Counted from the first letter of the stretch, positions 21,559 to 32,174 are shown. The stretch: 64,000 nucleotides of DNA from Pachysolen tannophilus NRRL Y-2460 (GCA_001661245.1 KV454011.1:960426-1024425); one strand, 5' to 3'. The notes: a model not told the origin generated them from the letters alone. Numbers and translations: made by a program.

Positions 21559-21816
21559 NNNNNNNNNNNNNNNNNNNNNNNNNNNNNNNNNNNNNNNNNN
21601 NNNNNNNNNNNNNNNNNNNNNNNNNNNNNNNNNNNNNNNNNNNNNNNNNNNNNNNNNNNNNNNNNNNNNNNNNNNNNNNNNNNNNNNNNNNNNNNNNNNN
21701 NNNNNNNNNNNNNNNNNNNNNNNNNNNNNNNNNNNNNNNNNNNNNNNNNNNNNNNNNNNNNNNNNNNNNNNNNNNNNNNNNNNNNNNNNNNNNNNNNNNN
21801 NNNNNNNNNNNNNNNN
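21559..21816. other. Assembly gap (258 N) inside poly(A)
   Basis: 258 unresolved bases flanked on the left by an A-run of more than 40 bases (about 21517-21558) and on the right by another A-run (21817-21829). The gap size is probably an estimate. Apparent open frames crossing it are artefacts. Confidence 0.99.
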
Positions 21817-21829
21817 AAAAAAAAAAAAA

Positions 21830-22298
21830 CGTCAAAAAATCGTGCTGAAAAACACAAATTCTAAATTGGGAAATTTGTTGTTTTTTTTTAATTTTTACTT
21901 TTTTTGGTAATTTTACATAAAAGAAGGAAAAGAGTGCAGATGTTTTGTTCATGAGGTCAAGTAATCTACATCTAATCTAATTGATTGCTATCTAATGTAT
22001 TATTATTTATACTTTAATCTATTTTCTTTCAAGTTTTTCTTTTCCTGTGTGGAACAATCTTCCACCGATACAAAAATCGAATTAAATCCGTTTTTAATGT
22101 ATATGATGAATTAAGTTAAATTTTCTTCTATATACATGTACACACAAGAAAGAGAGAAGGAATATTTGCTTTTAATCGTTTATTGTTGTGTAGAAGAGGT
22201 AAAAAAGGAATTATATTGATAATAATAATTTCTGTAAGAAGGTCATCTATTGTTTTTGATTCCTATCAATAAATTTTTATTCCGTGTGGTCTCCGATT

Positions 22299-22329
<31 letters not shown>

Positions 22330-24972
22330 GGTTTTTTTTTGATCAACTTTTTTTATTTATTTCTTTCAAGCGGAAATTTTTTTTAAATTGAAAATCTAGA
22401 ATAGAAGTAGAGATACTACTCTTCACATAGATAATACCTTATTTTCAAAAAATGTGGGGAAACATTTTTTTCATTCTTTTCCTTTTTCTTCTTGGAAACA
22501 ATAAGCAATTAAGAAATTAACTACTGTTTTTACAATTGAGCAATTCAACCTAAGAAACGTTACCTTATCTTTATAATTCATGGAGATCGATTCAAGTTGC
22601 CAGTTTTTTTTGTTCTTTTTACGCATGGAAGAAAAAAAAGAAAAAAATTACTTTAAAAGCGAACTTTTAAACCCTAGTTGAATTACCAGTTTCGAAAATT
22701 ATTAATTTTATTATTTTGTACCGTGTCACAGTGCATCAACTAGCCTTCGATAATTACAAAATTTTAATGTCTCTTTTTTTTTAAAAAATAAATAAAAAAT
22801 AACTAAAAATCTGGAGAAATATTTTGGACATTATTATTAATTTATCAATTCGAGGAGGGGATTGAAAAATAAAAGAAGAAGTAAAAGAAATAAAAAAATT
22901 AATTCTTTTTTTTTTTCTTTCATTCAAAAAAAAATTATTACTTTTCAATTTTTTTCTATACGTAACCAACGAAAATCAAAGCTGTTTTATTATTTTCTTA
23001 GTGCTTTGTCTCAGACTTTATTAGACTAGCTAATGCATAAGTTTTTTTGTTCTTATACAGAACACAGAATGTAAAAGAATACCTTATTTGTGGCTATACA
23101 CACAGTACTAAAAAATATCAGTTTCTCACTAAAAAGTGAATCAACTACAAGACTAAGCCATAATACTGAATTAACTAAAATAAATAAAAAAAATAAATAA
23201 ATAAATAGTCGAAAATAGAAAAAAAATAAAAAAATAAAAAATAAAAAATAAAAAAATTTTTCTCTTCATTCTGCACAGCGGAATATCAGAACACAGACTA
23301 AGATATTAATTAATACCGTAAAATTTCATTTTATAAAAACTATATATTACATTTTTGTAATATTCAAAAACTCAATTAAAGCCATTAGCTCTATATAATA
23401 CTTTTGAATATTATTAATCAATTTTCGTACATCTATATGTAGAATTGAAAGTATATCGATATGGCTCCAAAAAAAAAAAAAAAAAAAAAAAAAAAAGAAA
23501 AGAAAGTAGGTGACAAAATTAAGGTTGAAATATGCATGAGAATGTAAAATCTAAGTTGCTCTATATGCATGGAAAGTTGGCTCTCCATACAAATCTCATT
23601 TGATAGTAAATGAATAATACTTCTAAAATAAATTCTTTGAGACAGGATACGTAACCGATCCTTCTCTTTCATTGAATAAATAGATTTATTCAAATGTCAA
23701 TTTCAACCATTGTGCATCTCTTTTGCTTAATTTTTATCAAACCAATGGTACATCTTTTATTGTTTCGTACATTTTCTTTTTTTTTTTTTTTTTGTTTTCT
23801 TATATTTGTCGTCACTAGCAATCTTTAGTCAGAAAAAGTCTACATCAAGGGATTGAACTTGAATGACCTAATGAATTAAGTTTCAATTCAATCGGTTTTC
23901 TCTGTTCATTTATTTTGAAGCAATGTTTTTTGTTTTCTTCTTTTCTATTAACCAATTAGCCTGACCAAACTCAACTTAACCTAACCGATAAAAGAAGAAG
24001 AAAAAAAAAATGCCTTTTTTTTTATTTTTTGGGTTCAGAATAATTTGGGTAATTCTCTCCGAAGATTCTGAGCCACGAAACTTGGGTTCTCTTCTACTTT
24101 TTTGTTGGTCTTTTTCCCTTACCCCTAATTATTGGAAAATTCAAAAAAAAAAAAACCCTCAATTGCATAAGATTGCAAGCCCAATATTCAGACCCATATA
24201 CAGCATTAACAGTTAAACCGTGGATCTTCTTTTTTTTATTTTTTATTTTTTATTTTCTATCAATTACATCTTATCTACTACCAAATAATGATTACAAACT
24301 CTTAACTGATACACAAGTCAGTGACCTCGGTTTTCAATATAGAGCTCTATTTTTAAATTTTTTTTTTCCTGGATTGAGGGAAAATTTTTTAAAGTTTGGA
24401 AAGAAGAACAAAAATATAAAGTTAAAGTTAGAACACTATGCATGGGATATAGTGATACAGCAAAGATACCCACCATGTTTGTAGGCTAATAAAATGTATG
24501 GTAAAAGCTTCTCTCTTGTACCGTGTGTGATTTTATGTAGTGAGAGAGAGACATAGAGAGAGACTTAAAGAGAGAGAAAAAAAAAATTTATTGTCGAAAA
24601 TTTACATTTTAAATTTTAATATCCGAAACCATGAATTCAAAGTAACGTAGGAATATTTTGATGATAGGTATTTATTTTATGTAAAATTCTTGGCTAATCG
24701 GGTAAGATCTTTTGCTTTCTTATTTTTATAAAAAATAGATATAAATATTGGTTCAATTCCTTTAAAATTTAACTTAAAAGAAGAACTTTCCGTAGAGAGA
24801 GACTGATATTTCAATTATTATTTTTTATTTTATATTATATTATATTATTTTTATTTTTATTTTAATTTTTTATTTTTATTTTTATATTTTTTTTGTTTTC
24901 TGTATATCGTCAAGGCGATACTTTACAGTTTGGTTATTCTTAGATAAAGTGAAATAGAATTTACCATTCCGT
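21830..24972. promoter_or_regulatory. Long non-coding region upstream of CZF1
   Basis: With the MAP1 flank this is about 3.5 kb without a convincing gene; the open frames here are short, T-rich and unlike any protein. It holds several poly(T)/poly(A) tracts (e.g. 22302-22329, 23469-23495), AAAT/AAATA repeats (about 23179-23260), and four ATGCAT words at 23033, 23532, 23565 and 24438, three of them in the form TATGCATGR. ATG-initiated short frames (such as at 24010) could act as uORFs if the leader is long. An A-box/B-box-like pair lies at 24691-24702 and 24750-24760. Such length is unusual in this otherwise compact window and fits the large promoters of Candida cell-fate regulators. Confidence 0.6.
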
Positions 24973-25174
24973 ATGAAGAAGGATTTCACCCTGCTTATGA
25001 TGGAACAAAACTATCCAAGCCAAGTTTTGGCATTTTGGGATAATAATAAACCTTTAGATGGGAAAGAAAATAAGAAACAGGTACAGAACCAGTTTCAGCA
25101 ACAGCAACAACAACAAATTTTACATCAACAGTACCTTCAACAACAACTATTACTTGAACAGCAACAGCAACAGC

Positions 25175-25214
<40 letters not shown>

Positions 25215-25384
25215 TCTTTTGCCTACTAACTTTAATTTATCAGATAGTTCATCGAACATTAATATACTTGGAAATTCGAATAGCCAAATTCCATTTTATA
25301 CCTTCAACTCAAATAAATCAACTAATAATACCCAACCCCCACTTAACAGTTTTTACTTTCCACTACAGCAACAGCAACAACAGC

Positions 25385-25421
<37 letters not shown>

Positions 25422-26211
25422 GCTGGTGCAGCAATTTCAACATGATAACCAACTAATTGCAACTTCTCAATCTTTACCCAATTACAATTTGGATTTACCA
25501 GCATCATCAACAGAACCAGCAGGTTTAGAATTTATTCAAGCCAGCCTGAATATTTATAAATCTGACGGAAAACCATTCAACTATACAATGAAGGTTGAAG
25601 AAGCACCAGATTCAAGTGGATCTTTAAACTCTCAGAAACAGTTACAATCCACATATACAACCCCAATTTCTGGATTTCCAAATTTAAATTGGGTTCAAGC
25701 AGGAGTTTCTGGAGTTGACATTACTGGATCTTTGTCAACACCACAAGAAAACTCGATATTAGAAATCCCAGACCCAACAGCTTTTATCCCAACAGTTGAA
25801 AGCAATGGAGTTAAATATAGAACTACAAGAGCAAACTCATTAGATGCTTTCAATATAGCCATGAATGCAAATTTTAGAAAAAACAACAAATCTTCAAAAG
25901 CTTCATTATCTCCAGCTTCTTCAGAATCAAGCTTCACTTCTGGAAGTCAAAGTGGAGGAAACTATTGTGATAAAAGAACAAGCAAGAGATCAAGAATGGG
26001 ATGTTTGACTTGTCGTCAAAGAAAAAAGAGATGTTGTGAAAATAAGCCAAGATGTGAAGAGTGTGCAAGGCTAGGTTTGAATTGTGTTTGGCCAATTCCA
26101 GGAACAGAGCATAAGAATAGATCCAAAAACAACAAATTTGGTCACAATGAAATGGTTCATAGTGTCTACGGAAATATCAAGATATTGAGGGGTATCATTG
26201 AAAAAAATTAA
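24973..26211 (+). CDS. CZF1: Czf1-type Zn(II)2Cys6 transcription factor with C-terminal zinc cluster
   Basis: 412 residues. Nuclear DNA-binding regulator; in C. albicans Czf1 drives embedded filamentous growth and takes part in the white-opaque switch. The zinc cluster is C-terminal (about residues 343-375), which is unusual for this class: KRSRMGCLTCRQRKKRC, then the third to sixth Cys in KPRCEECARLGLNCVWP, followed by PGTEHKN and a C-terminal IKILRGIIE. As I recall it, C. albicans Czf1 shares this sequence and the C-terminal position. The N-terminal half is a Gln-rich prion-like region with two long Gln runs (DNA about 25092-25211 and 25367-25421), then a Ser-rich basic stretch. ATG 24973 is used; Met10 or Met11 are alternatives. 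One CTG follows Ser in the linker. Confidence 0.85.
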
Positions 26212-27848
26212 TCTTTTATAATACATTTTTTTATTTTATTTTTTTATTCTACATTTTCACATTTTGTAACTATTTGTTTCAACTAATATCGCTTCTTTAC
26301 ATTTTCTTTTTTTATTTTAATTACTTTTTTAATATTCTTTTTTTTTTTATTGGTTCTTTTTATTGGTTATTAGGTTCTCTCTGTTTCTAGATTATATTGT
26401 ATTTTATATCATTCTTAATTTAATTTATACAAGTATCATATTAATTTAATCAAATTTTTTGTCAAATTACCAAGAAAAAAAGAAAAGATTAATACCATTA
26501 AAGTAGTGAGTGAGACAAAGTGTATTTTCCTGCAGAAAGTTTAATTTTTTTGCGGTGCAGTTTTTGTAGACCATCTTTATGACCCAGAAACTTTAACCTG
26601 AATAAAAGATTTTTAATATTAACCAATAACCAATAACCAATTCACCACTTGATTCAATTGAATTCAAAATAATTCATTTTTATTCATTATTATTTTGGAA
26701 ATAAGAAAATAAAACGGAAAATGGCTTCTTTCAAAGGTAGGCTGTTACCCTTTTCATGAAATTGTACAGCTATTTACGCACGCTTGAGACCATGCAATGC
26801 ATAGTAAATCAGTTTAGACATAGAAGGGAGGGAGGACTATTTAAATTAATACTAACAGATATAATAAATATGTCTTTGTCAAAAAAAAAAAAAAAAAAAG
26901 AAAAGTAATAAAAAAAAACTAGCCATTAACAATAACTTTTATTTATTTTTATTTTTTTTATTCTATTTTTTTTTTCATTTTTTCTTCTTCTTTAATAGAT
27001 GAAAAGTTAGTTTCAACTTCATCGAATTGAGTGATAAATTTTTATTTTTTTTGCTTTTTTTTTTTTCTCAATTGAGATTTAAATTATATGGGGGGATTCG
27101 AATGTTGAAGTAGTTTTAGTGAATGGAAAAATTAATGATAGATAGATGCATGGAAGAAAGTAGCAGTTAATATTAATGCAGGTGGCTTGGAAAGATTTTT
27201 TTCATTTTTTTGTTTTTTTTCTTTCATTATGGGCGAGAATATGAAACTGACCCACTTTTTTCGCTTTTTTTTTTCCGTTTTTTTATTTTCCAACTGCTTT
27301 CTTTCAAATTCCGTTAACGTTAAAACAAGGCTAGATCATTAAAAGTAAATAAATTCTGTCAAGTTTATCATCGGCCAGTTTTCAAGAATCTAAAATTTAG
27401 TAAAGTAATAAAATAAATTATTCTTTTTTCATATAGTTAAATAGAAGGTGAAGAATACGGCGAAACCGATCAAAATACAAGACATTGATGGTCTTAAGTT
27501 CTAGAAAGAATCTTGAACCTAATTTCATGGTTTTTTTTATTTTTTATTTTTTTATTTTTTTATTTTTTATTTTTTTCTAAAATAAAACGTTTGACAGGAA
27601 ACAAGATATACGCCATTATAGATAAATGTCCCGCATACATAAATAAGTATACAAAATATTATTACAGTACAAATCTTTTTCTGTGACGTTCTGCTTTTTT
27701 TTTTTTTTTCATTCTGAAAAATTATATCCAGAAAAAAAAGAAAAGATGAAAAAAAAAAACTTTATACTTTTATAATAATAACAAACAAACACATGGAGAA
27801 CCAAGTGCAGGTTTATTATTTGGAAAACAGAAACTGTCCGCGAAAGAA
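26212..27848. other. Intergenic region downstream of CZF1
   Basis: About 1.6 kb, strongly AT-rich with many T-runs, without a convincing open frame. It includes the CZF1 3' UTR, an ATGCAT word near 26798 (in CATGCAATGCATAG) and one near 27146, and an A-run at 26881-26899. Apart from the tRNA that closes it, I see no gene. Confidence 0.5.
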
Positions 27849-27920
27849 GCCATCCTAGTATAGTGGTAAGTACACCTCGTTGTGGCCGAGGAAACCCAGG
27901 TTCGATTCCCGGGGATGGCA
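27849..27920 (+). tRNA. tRNA-His (anticodon GTG)
   Basis: 72-nt cloverleaf. Acceptor GCCATCC pairs with GGATGGC, followed by discriminator A; D-arm GTAT/GTAC; anticodon stem CCTCG/CGAGG around loop TTGTGGC with GTG; T-loop TTCGATT. No intron. The B box GGTTCGATTCC is perfect. The 5' G(-1) needed by HisRS is not encoded, as usual in eukaryotes (added by Thg1). Oddity: T-stem pair 51-63 is A opposite C (stem CCAGG against CCCGG), a mismatch in an otherwise canonical tRNA. Confidence 0.97.
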
Positions 27921-27926
27921 ATAGAA

Positions 27927-27934
27927 TTTTTTTT
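27927..27934 (+). terminator. RNA polymerase III T-run terminator of tRNA-His
   Basis: Eight consecutive T residues start six bases after the discriminator base, the standard Pol III termination signal. Confidence 0.85.
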
Positions 27935-28342
27935 GTTTTTTTATTTTATTTTATTTTATTAGCTTTTTTTTGGCTATTTGGTTTAAAACAACCAAACTGG
28001 ACTTTTTTTTTATTTATTAATTTCTTCATCTAATTAATGCTCTTTAGATGCGAGTTAAATTGTAAATATAAACATTAAAAATTATTTTCCTGTCTCCTAT
28101 GATCTAATTAAATAAAACAGTACAATAACATTTATAAAAAGAAAAAAGATAAAAAAACAATTCTCCAACTCTCTCTTTTAAAAAATAATAAAAAAAAAAA
28201 ATAAAATTAAAATCCATACCAAATCATCAAAAAAAAATAGTGAAAAAGAAAGAAATAAACAAAGAAAGAAATAAAAAAAAAAAAAAATAAACTTGTTTAC
28301 ATGTTGATTGTAACTTGAGAAAACCAGATTAAAAAACAGTCT
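27935..28342. other. Spacer between tRNA-His and the RCR-like gene
   Basis: About 0.4 kb of A/T-rich sequence with TTTTA repeats near the tRNA and A-runs near the 3' end of the RCR-like gene. Probably its 3' UTR and the tRNA trailer; nothing else recognised. Confidence 0.4.
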
Positions 28343-29194
28343 TTAATTTTTAGTTGTACTTGAATCAGTATTAGTAACCTCTTTATAGCTTGGTAATGAT
28401 GATGATCCCTCTTCTGTAGCTTCCGAACTAACACCTGCAGTTGTAGTACCAAGGGTATTATTATCTTTACTTTGTTGTTGAGGTGGGGGTGCGCTTGGCC
28501 TTTCAAATGTATTCATTTCGTAGTTGGCGGTGTTGTTATTACTGGTGTTAACGTTGACATTGTTATTATTGTTTTCTGCTGCGGCATCTGGGTTTGTACC
28601 ATTGAAATGAACATGATGGTGATAAAATCTTCCAAAATCTCTTTGGAAATTATGCCAAATATCATCATCTCCTGTAATATTACTAGTGGTGTTTGTAGTT
28701 GCTCCAGTATGGTCATGTGTCTGCTGAGGTACTGCGGGAGGAACATAATGAGGGTTGACATTACCGCCAGTTTCATCACTGACTATAGCTGGACCGGGTC
28801 CATTGATTCCATCACCGTAAAGAGCTTCCACATTCTTTGGTGGCGCCTGTTGTGGACGGAAATTTGGATTAGGATGGAATACACCTTGATTATCATAATA
28901 CCCTGCATCATTTGCCAGAGCTGTTGCTGAATAAGGTGGAACGGCGGTAGAATTCATAGGTTGATTATATTGTCTCTGAGACAGGTAATATGACGGTGGA
29001 GTAATCCATGATGTACCTCTTATAGGCTTTGCGCCTACCTTCAATCTTCTCTTATTGATCCTTAAAGTATAAATCAATAAAAATATAATCGCTAATATGA
29101 AAAGGGCAAAAAAAGCCCATCTAGCGTTGTCATAACTTGAATCACCACTATCGTCCCCCCAACCCCAATACCTTTTCGTAATTATGGGTGCCAT
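28343..29194 (-). CDS. RCR1/RCR2-like single-pass membrane protein with PY motifs
   Basis: 283 residues. Short N-terminus, one transmembrane helix (about residues 27-43, FFALFILAIIFLLIYTL) followed by RINKRRLK as a cytosolic stop, then a Pro/Asn/Gln-rich tail. The tail start GTSWITPPSYYLSQRQYNQP and repeated PPSY, PPYS, LPSY and SAPPP motifs are the hallmarks of the RCR family (resistance to Congo red), whose S. cerevisiae members Rcr1 and Rcr2 sit in ER/vacuolar membranes and recruit the ubiquitin ligase Rsp5 through PY motifs, affecting chitin deposition and sorting of plasma-membrane proteins. I cannot say whether it matches RCR1 or RCR2; a pre-duplication single gene is likely. Asn-rich low complexity occupies about residues 205-230. 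Confidence 0.8.
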   Translation of the reverse strand: MAPIITKRYWGWGDDSGDSSYDNARWAFFALFILAIIFLLIYTLRINKRRLKVGAKPIRGTSWITPPSYYLSQRQYNQPMNSTAVPPYSATALANDAGYYDNQGVFHPNPNFRPQQAPPKNVEALYGDGINGPGPAIVSDETGGNVNPHYVPPAVPQQTHDHTGATTNTTSNITGDDDIWHNFQRDFGRFYHHHVHFNGTNPDAAAENNNNNVNVNTSNNNTANYEMNTFERPSAPPPQQQSKDNNTLGTTTAGVSSEATEEGSSSLPSYKEVTNTDSSTTKN

Positions 29195-29479
29195 AATATT
29201 TTATGATATGATATGATAAAAAAAAAAAGATATATTATTCTTATTAGAAATTTTTTTTTTAAAAAAATTCCAATCAACCAAAGATTAATAAAATCAACAC
29301 AAAAAAAGAAAACACCTTATAGCTAAATCAATATTTTCAACTTTCAGTTGAACTTCACAACCGTTAAAGTCTTATCTGCTAACTCCAAAATATATATTAT
29401 TATATTTATTATTAATAATTTATACTACTATTTAATTAGCCAAAAAAAAAAAAAGGACAATTTAAAAAAAATCAACTAA

Positions 29480-29578
29480 GACCGAAAACAGCCCCGAAAA
29501 CGGCGGACATTTTCAGCGGGCGGGCTTCTTCAGCGGGCTTGTTAAGGGGCTTCTTCAACGGGCCTCTTCGGGGGACTA
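29480..29578. repeat. GC-rich imperfect repeat island next to the BTB gene stop
   Basis: About 100 bp with far higher GC than its surroundings, directly beyond the BTB gene stop. On the minus strand a degenerate unit CCCGYTGAAGAAG recurs two to three times, interspersed with C-runs; the plus strand shows runs of 3-5 G. It would lie in the 3' UTR of the BTB gene. No known element is recognised. Confidence 0.6.
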
Positions 29579-29587
29579 GAGAGTAAC

Positions 29588-30916
29588 TCAAACTAAGCCA
29601 ATTTTCTTGTAGAAAGCTGTCTGATGGGAGATGGTGTCTATCATGATTCCGATAAGCCATAACTTATGGTCTGGAGATGTTGCAACTTTCCATTGGGAGT
29701 TTAAAATTTTTAGTTGAACCGGGTTGTTTTGAAGTTTTGAAAGTGAAGAATTGAAAAATTCATTGTTCATTTCTCTGTCATTTACGATGCAATGACACCC
29801 ATCTAATTCTACTGCTAAAGTCAAAGTTGAAGTGAGATCATCATAAAGAAGTGGATTATTTGAGTCGAAACTTAACAATTGGTATAATTTTTTTGCTGTT
29901 TTATTTATTATATGCAAAGAAGCTGATTTTGAATCACTGTTTAAAAGTAATGAAATTTCTGAATTTTCCTTTATTTGAATGACCAAGTTTCTATAAATGT
30001 CCTTATCTGCAAAAGGCCTCGAGTATTTTAATATCAGGTTACTATTGTCATTGTTATGCACATTGTGAGGGCCTTCGCAAAGGGTATGGCAAAGGGCATT
30101 GCTTGGTAGCAATAACCCTTTCTTCTTTATATCTTTTAAATTTATTATTATTTCTTCTTCTTGGGTAAAAGGGTTCAACAATATTTTGTGACTAATTAAT
30201 TTTTGTTCCAATGCTAAAAATCTATAATACCTGCATTCTTGTAATAAATTTTCTCTATGAATTTCATTTTTAATGATTATATCCTTTCCTTGTAAGCAAC
30301 TTAACAATTCTTCAAATAATTCAGGAGAATGGTTTGATATTACTGGAGGTTCTTGAGGTGGAGGTCTTAAGATATCTTTTAACAGGGATAATTTTGTTGG
30401 ATCTTGAAATAATGTGTTATAACATATACTGAAAAAATTGGGGAAATTCCCCTCTGAAGTGATCAAATCTTTTGAGATTCTAAAAGATTTACTACCAATC
30501 AGAGTAAAGATATCATTCTCATATAACAGTGTTTTCAATTTTGGAAGACTAAAATAATTTGCATCTGAAAATAAATAAACAAATTCAAATTCATTTTCAA
30601 TTTTTATATGATAACCTTGAAGATGAAGATAAATTTTCTCAAAAACTGTAGGTGATCTATCAATGAATAAGACCTTATCACCATTTCCCTCTTTTAAGAA
30701 AAAACTAGTAAAATAAGATGGACAATCAGAGGACAATGAAGCTCCACTTACCTTGAAAACTTTAGCACCAACTTGAATTGAATACATTTTCTCATGTGGT
30801 AATACACCTGGTATCAACAAATTGTTAAATGGATCTCTCTGGAATTTCATATCACCTTCATCATTCGAATTTTCCCTGACACTATGGAGCAGAACATCTT
30901 TATTTCTTTCAGCCAT
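29588..30916 (-). CDS. BTB/POZ-domain protein, YLR108C/YDR132C family
   Basis: 442 residues from the ATG at 30916. The segment from about residue 45, YSIQVGAKVFKVSGASL, then DCPSYFTSFF, VLFIDRSPTVFEKIYLHLQGY and DANYFSLPKLKTLL, is a KCTD/T1-type BTB fold. A second, weaker copy follows (FTLIGSKSFRISKDLI ... FPNFFSICYN ... SPELFEELLSCLQG ... CRYYRFLALEQKL), so the protein carries tandem BTB-like domains. This layout matches the S. cerevisiae paralogues YLR108C and YDR132C, whose function is unknown. BTB proteins commonly act as oligomerisation or Cullin-adaptor modules, but no substrate or partner can be inferred here. Confidence 0.75.
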   Translation of the reverse strand: MAERNKDVLLHSVRENSNDEGDMKFQRDPFNNLLIPGVLPHEKMYSIQVGAKVFKVSGASLSSDCPSYFTSFFLKEGNGDKVLFIDRSPTVFEKIYLHLQGYHIKIENEFEFVYLFSDANYFSLPKLKTLLYENDIFTLIGSKSFRISKDLITSEGNFPNFFSICYNTLFQDPTKLSLLKDILRPPPQEPPVISNHSPELFEELLSCLQGKDIIIKNEIHRENLLQECRYYRFLALEQKLISHKILLNPFTQEEEIIINLKDIKKKGLLLPSNALCHTLCEGPHNVHNNDNSNLILKYSRPFADKDIYRNLVIQIKENSEISLLLNSDSKSASLHIINKTAKKLYQLLSFDSNNPLLYDDLTSTLTLAVELDGCHCIVNDREMNNEFFNSSLSKLQNNPVQLKILNSQWKVATSPDHKLWLIGIMIDTISHQTAFYKKIGLV

Positions 30917-31533
30917 GATTCGTTTAATAACTGACTACTTCTCATACTTATCAATGGAAACTTCCTTTCTATTCAAGTCGCATGCTAGAGTAAAGAAGAG
31001 TAAATCAAACTCCGTCGTGTCAAGAATCACACACCTTCCAAAAGAAGAAAGGTAATTACAACTGTTGACAATATACAAACTTGGATTATTAAAAGATTTC
31101 ATTCATCTTGTTCATTTTATTCATCTTGTTTCTACAATTCGTTGATTTTTCATGATTCATTAATTTATTAAATGGAAAAATATACTTGTTCAAAAAAGAT
31201 AAAAAAAAAAAAAAAAAAAAAAAATACTCAGAAAAAGAGTGAAAGTTTTTATGTAAACTTAATTCAAATTCAAAACCAATCTATATATTAAAACGCAAAA
31301 CTAAACCCACCCACAAGATTAAGATTAAAATTAAAAACTACCACAATGATTTAGATGTCATGAAAAAGACAACTACTATCAAATATTTTTATTTTTTTTT
31401 TTTTGATGTACATCACTTCAAATATAGATAATACATTTATTTAGCTTTTCTCAAGATTCAAATATTAATCTAGATTATTATTATTATTATTATTATTATT
31501 CTTTTATAATTTCGTAAACGTTTGCATAATTTT
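30917..31533. other. BTB gene promoter and RPL6 3' flank
   Basis: About 0.6 kb. Contains an A-run at about 31200-31224, a T-run near 31392, and a (TTA)n microsatellite at about 31477-31500 close to the RPL6 stop. No gene recognised. Confidence 0.4.
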
Positions 31534-32070
31534 TTAAAACTTCATCAAGTGTGGTTTATCACCATGTTTGAGTGAAAATGAAGAAGCCAAATATTGCTTC
31601 AACAATGGTGTCTTTTTAATCTCATTGATCAAAGCTTTATCAACATTTTTCTGATCTTGAATTCTTTCTGCTTTGATTTCCTTTTTTTCAACTCCTTCAC
31701 CAAAAAATTTCTTTTCTGATTTCTTAGTTTTTTTATTATTACCTTGTTCTTTGGCAAAATATTCACCATTAAATTTCTCTAAATCCAACAGAGAAATATC
31801 TAGCCTTGTTGAAGTTGCAATGACATATCTTGCATTAACTCTTCTTAATGGAACACCATTGATCTTGAAAGGACCCGAGACAAGTAAAATGTTATCTTGT
31901 AAATTTTTCAAATAAACAACTCTTTTACCTCTAAATCTACCAGCCAATAAAATTAAAATAGTTCCTGGAGTAATCGATTTCCTCAATTTAGATGGCCTAG
32001 CAGATTTTCTAGCTTTCTTTGGAACTTGAGCATCTTCCGATTGATACCATTTTGGAGGTTCTGTTGACAT
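31534..32070 (-). CDS. RPL6: Large-subunit ribosomal protein eL6
   Basis: 178 residues, ATG at 32070; aligns end to end with S. cerevisiae Rpl6 (176 aa): PKWYxSED start, [44 protein letters not shown] and the conserved end [26 protein letters not shown] (one continuous block with small substitutions). The coding part is uninterrupted. Immediately 5' of the ATG the minus strand reads AACTAAC, 17 bases, then AAAG, which looks like the 3' end of an intron in the leader; the remainder would extend into or past the gap. A Tbf1/Cbf1-like palindrome at 32844-32866 may be the promoter. One CTG (after DIS) aligns with a non-leucine position. Confidence 0.96.
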   Translation of the reverse strand: MSTEPPKWYQSEDAQVPKKARKSARPSKLRKSITPGTILILLAGRFRGKRVVYLKNLQDNILLVSGPFKINGVPLRRVNARYVIATSTRLDISLLDLEKFNGEYFAKEQGNNKKTKKSEKKFFGEGVEKKEIKAERIQDQKNVDKALINEIKKTPLLKQYLASSFSLKHGDKPHLMKF

Positions 32071-32174
32071 CTTTAAAGCAAGATGAGTTAGTTGCCTTCA
32101 CTAACGAAAAAAAAGGAGGAAAAAAAAAAAAGGTACAAATACAATAACTTAGAATAACTATATAAAAATAAAAA

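Noticed and set aside
21443-21952. Open frames running through the 21559-21816 gap
   Set aside because: They consist of poly(Phe) from the A-run plus unknown bases; no protein evidence.
24010-24484. Two overlapping frames upstream of CZF1 as genes
   Set aside because: Phe/Leu runs come from T-rich DNA with no family resemblance; at most they are uORFs of a long leader.
29472-29660. Minus-strand frame through the GC-rich island (PLKKPLNKPAEEARPL)
   Set aside because: Protein-like only because of the repeat; overlaps the BTB gene C-terminus in another frame, and no convincing ATG context was established.
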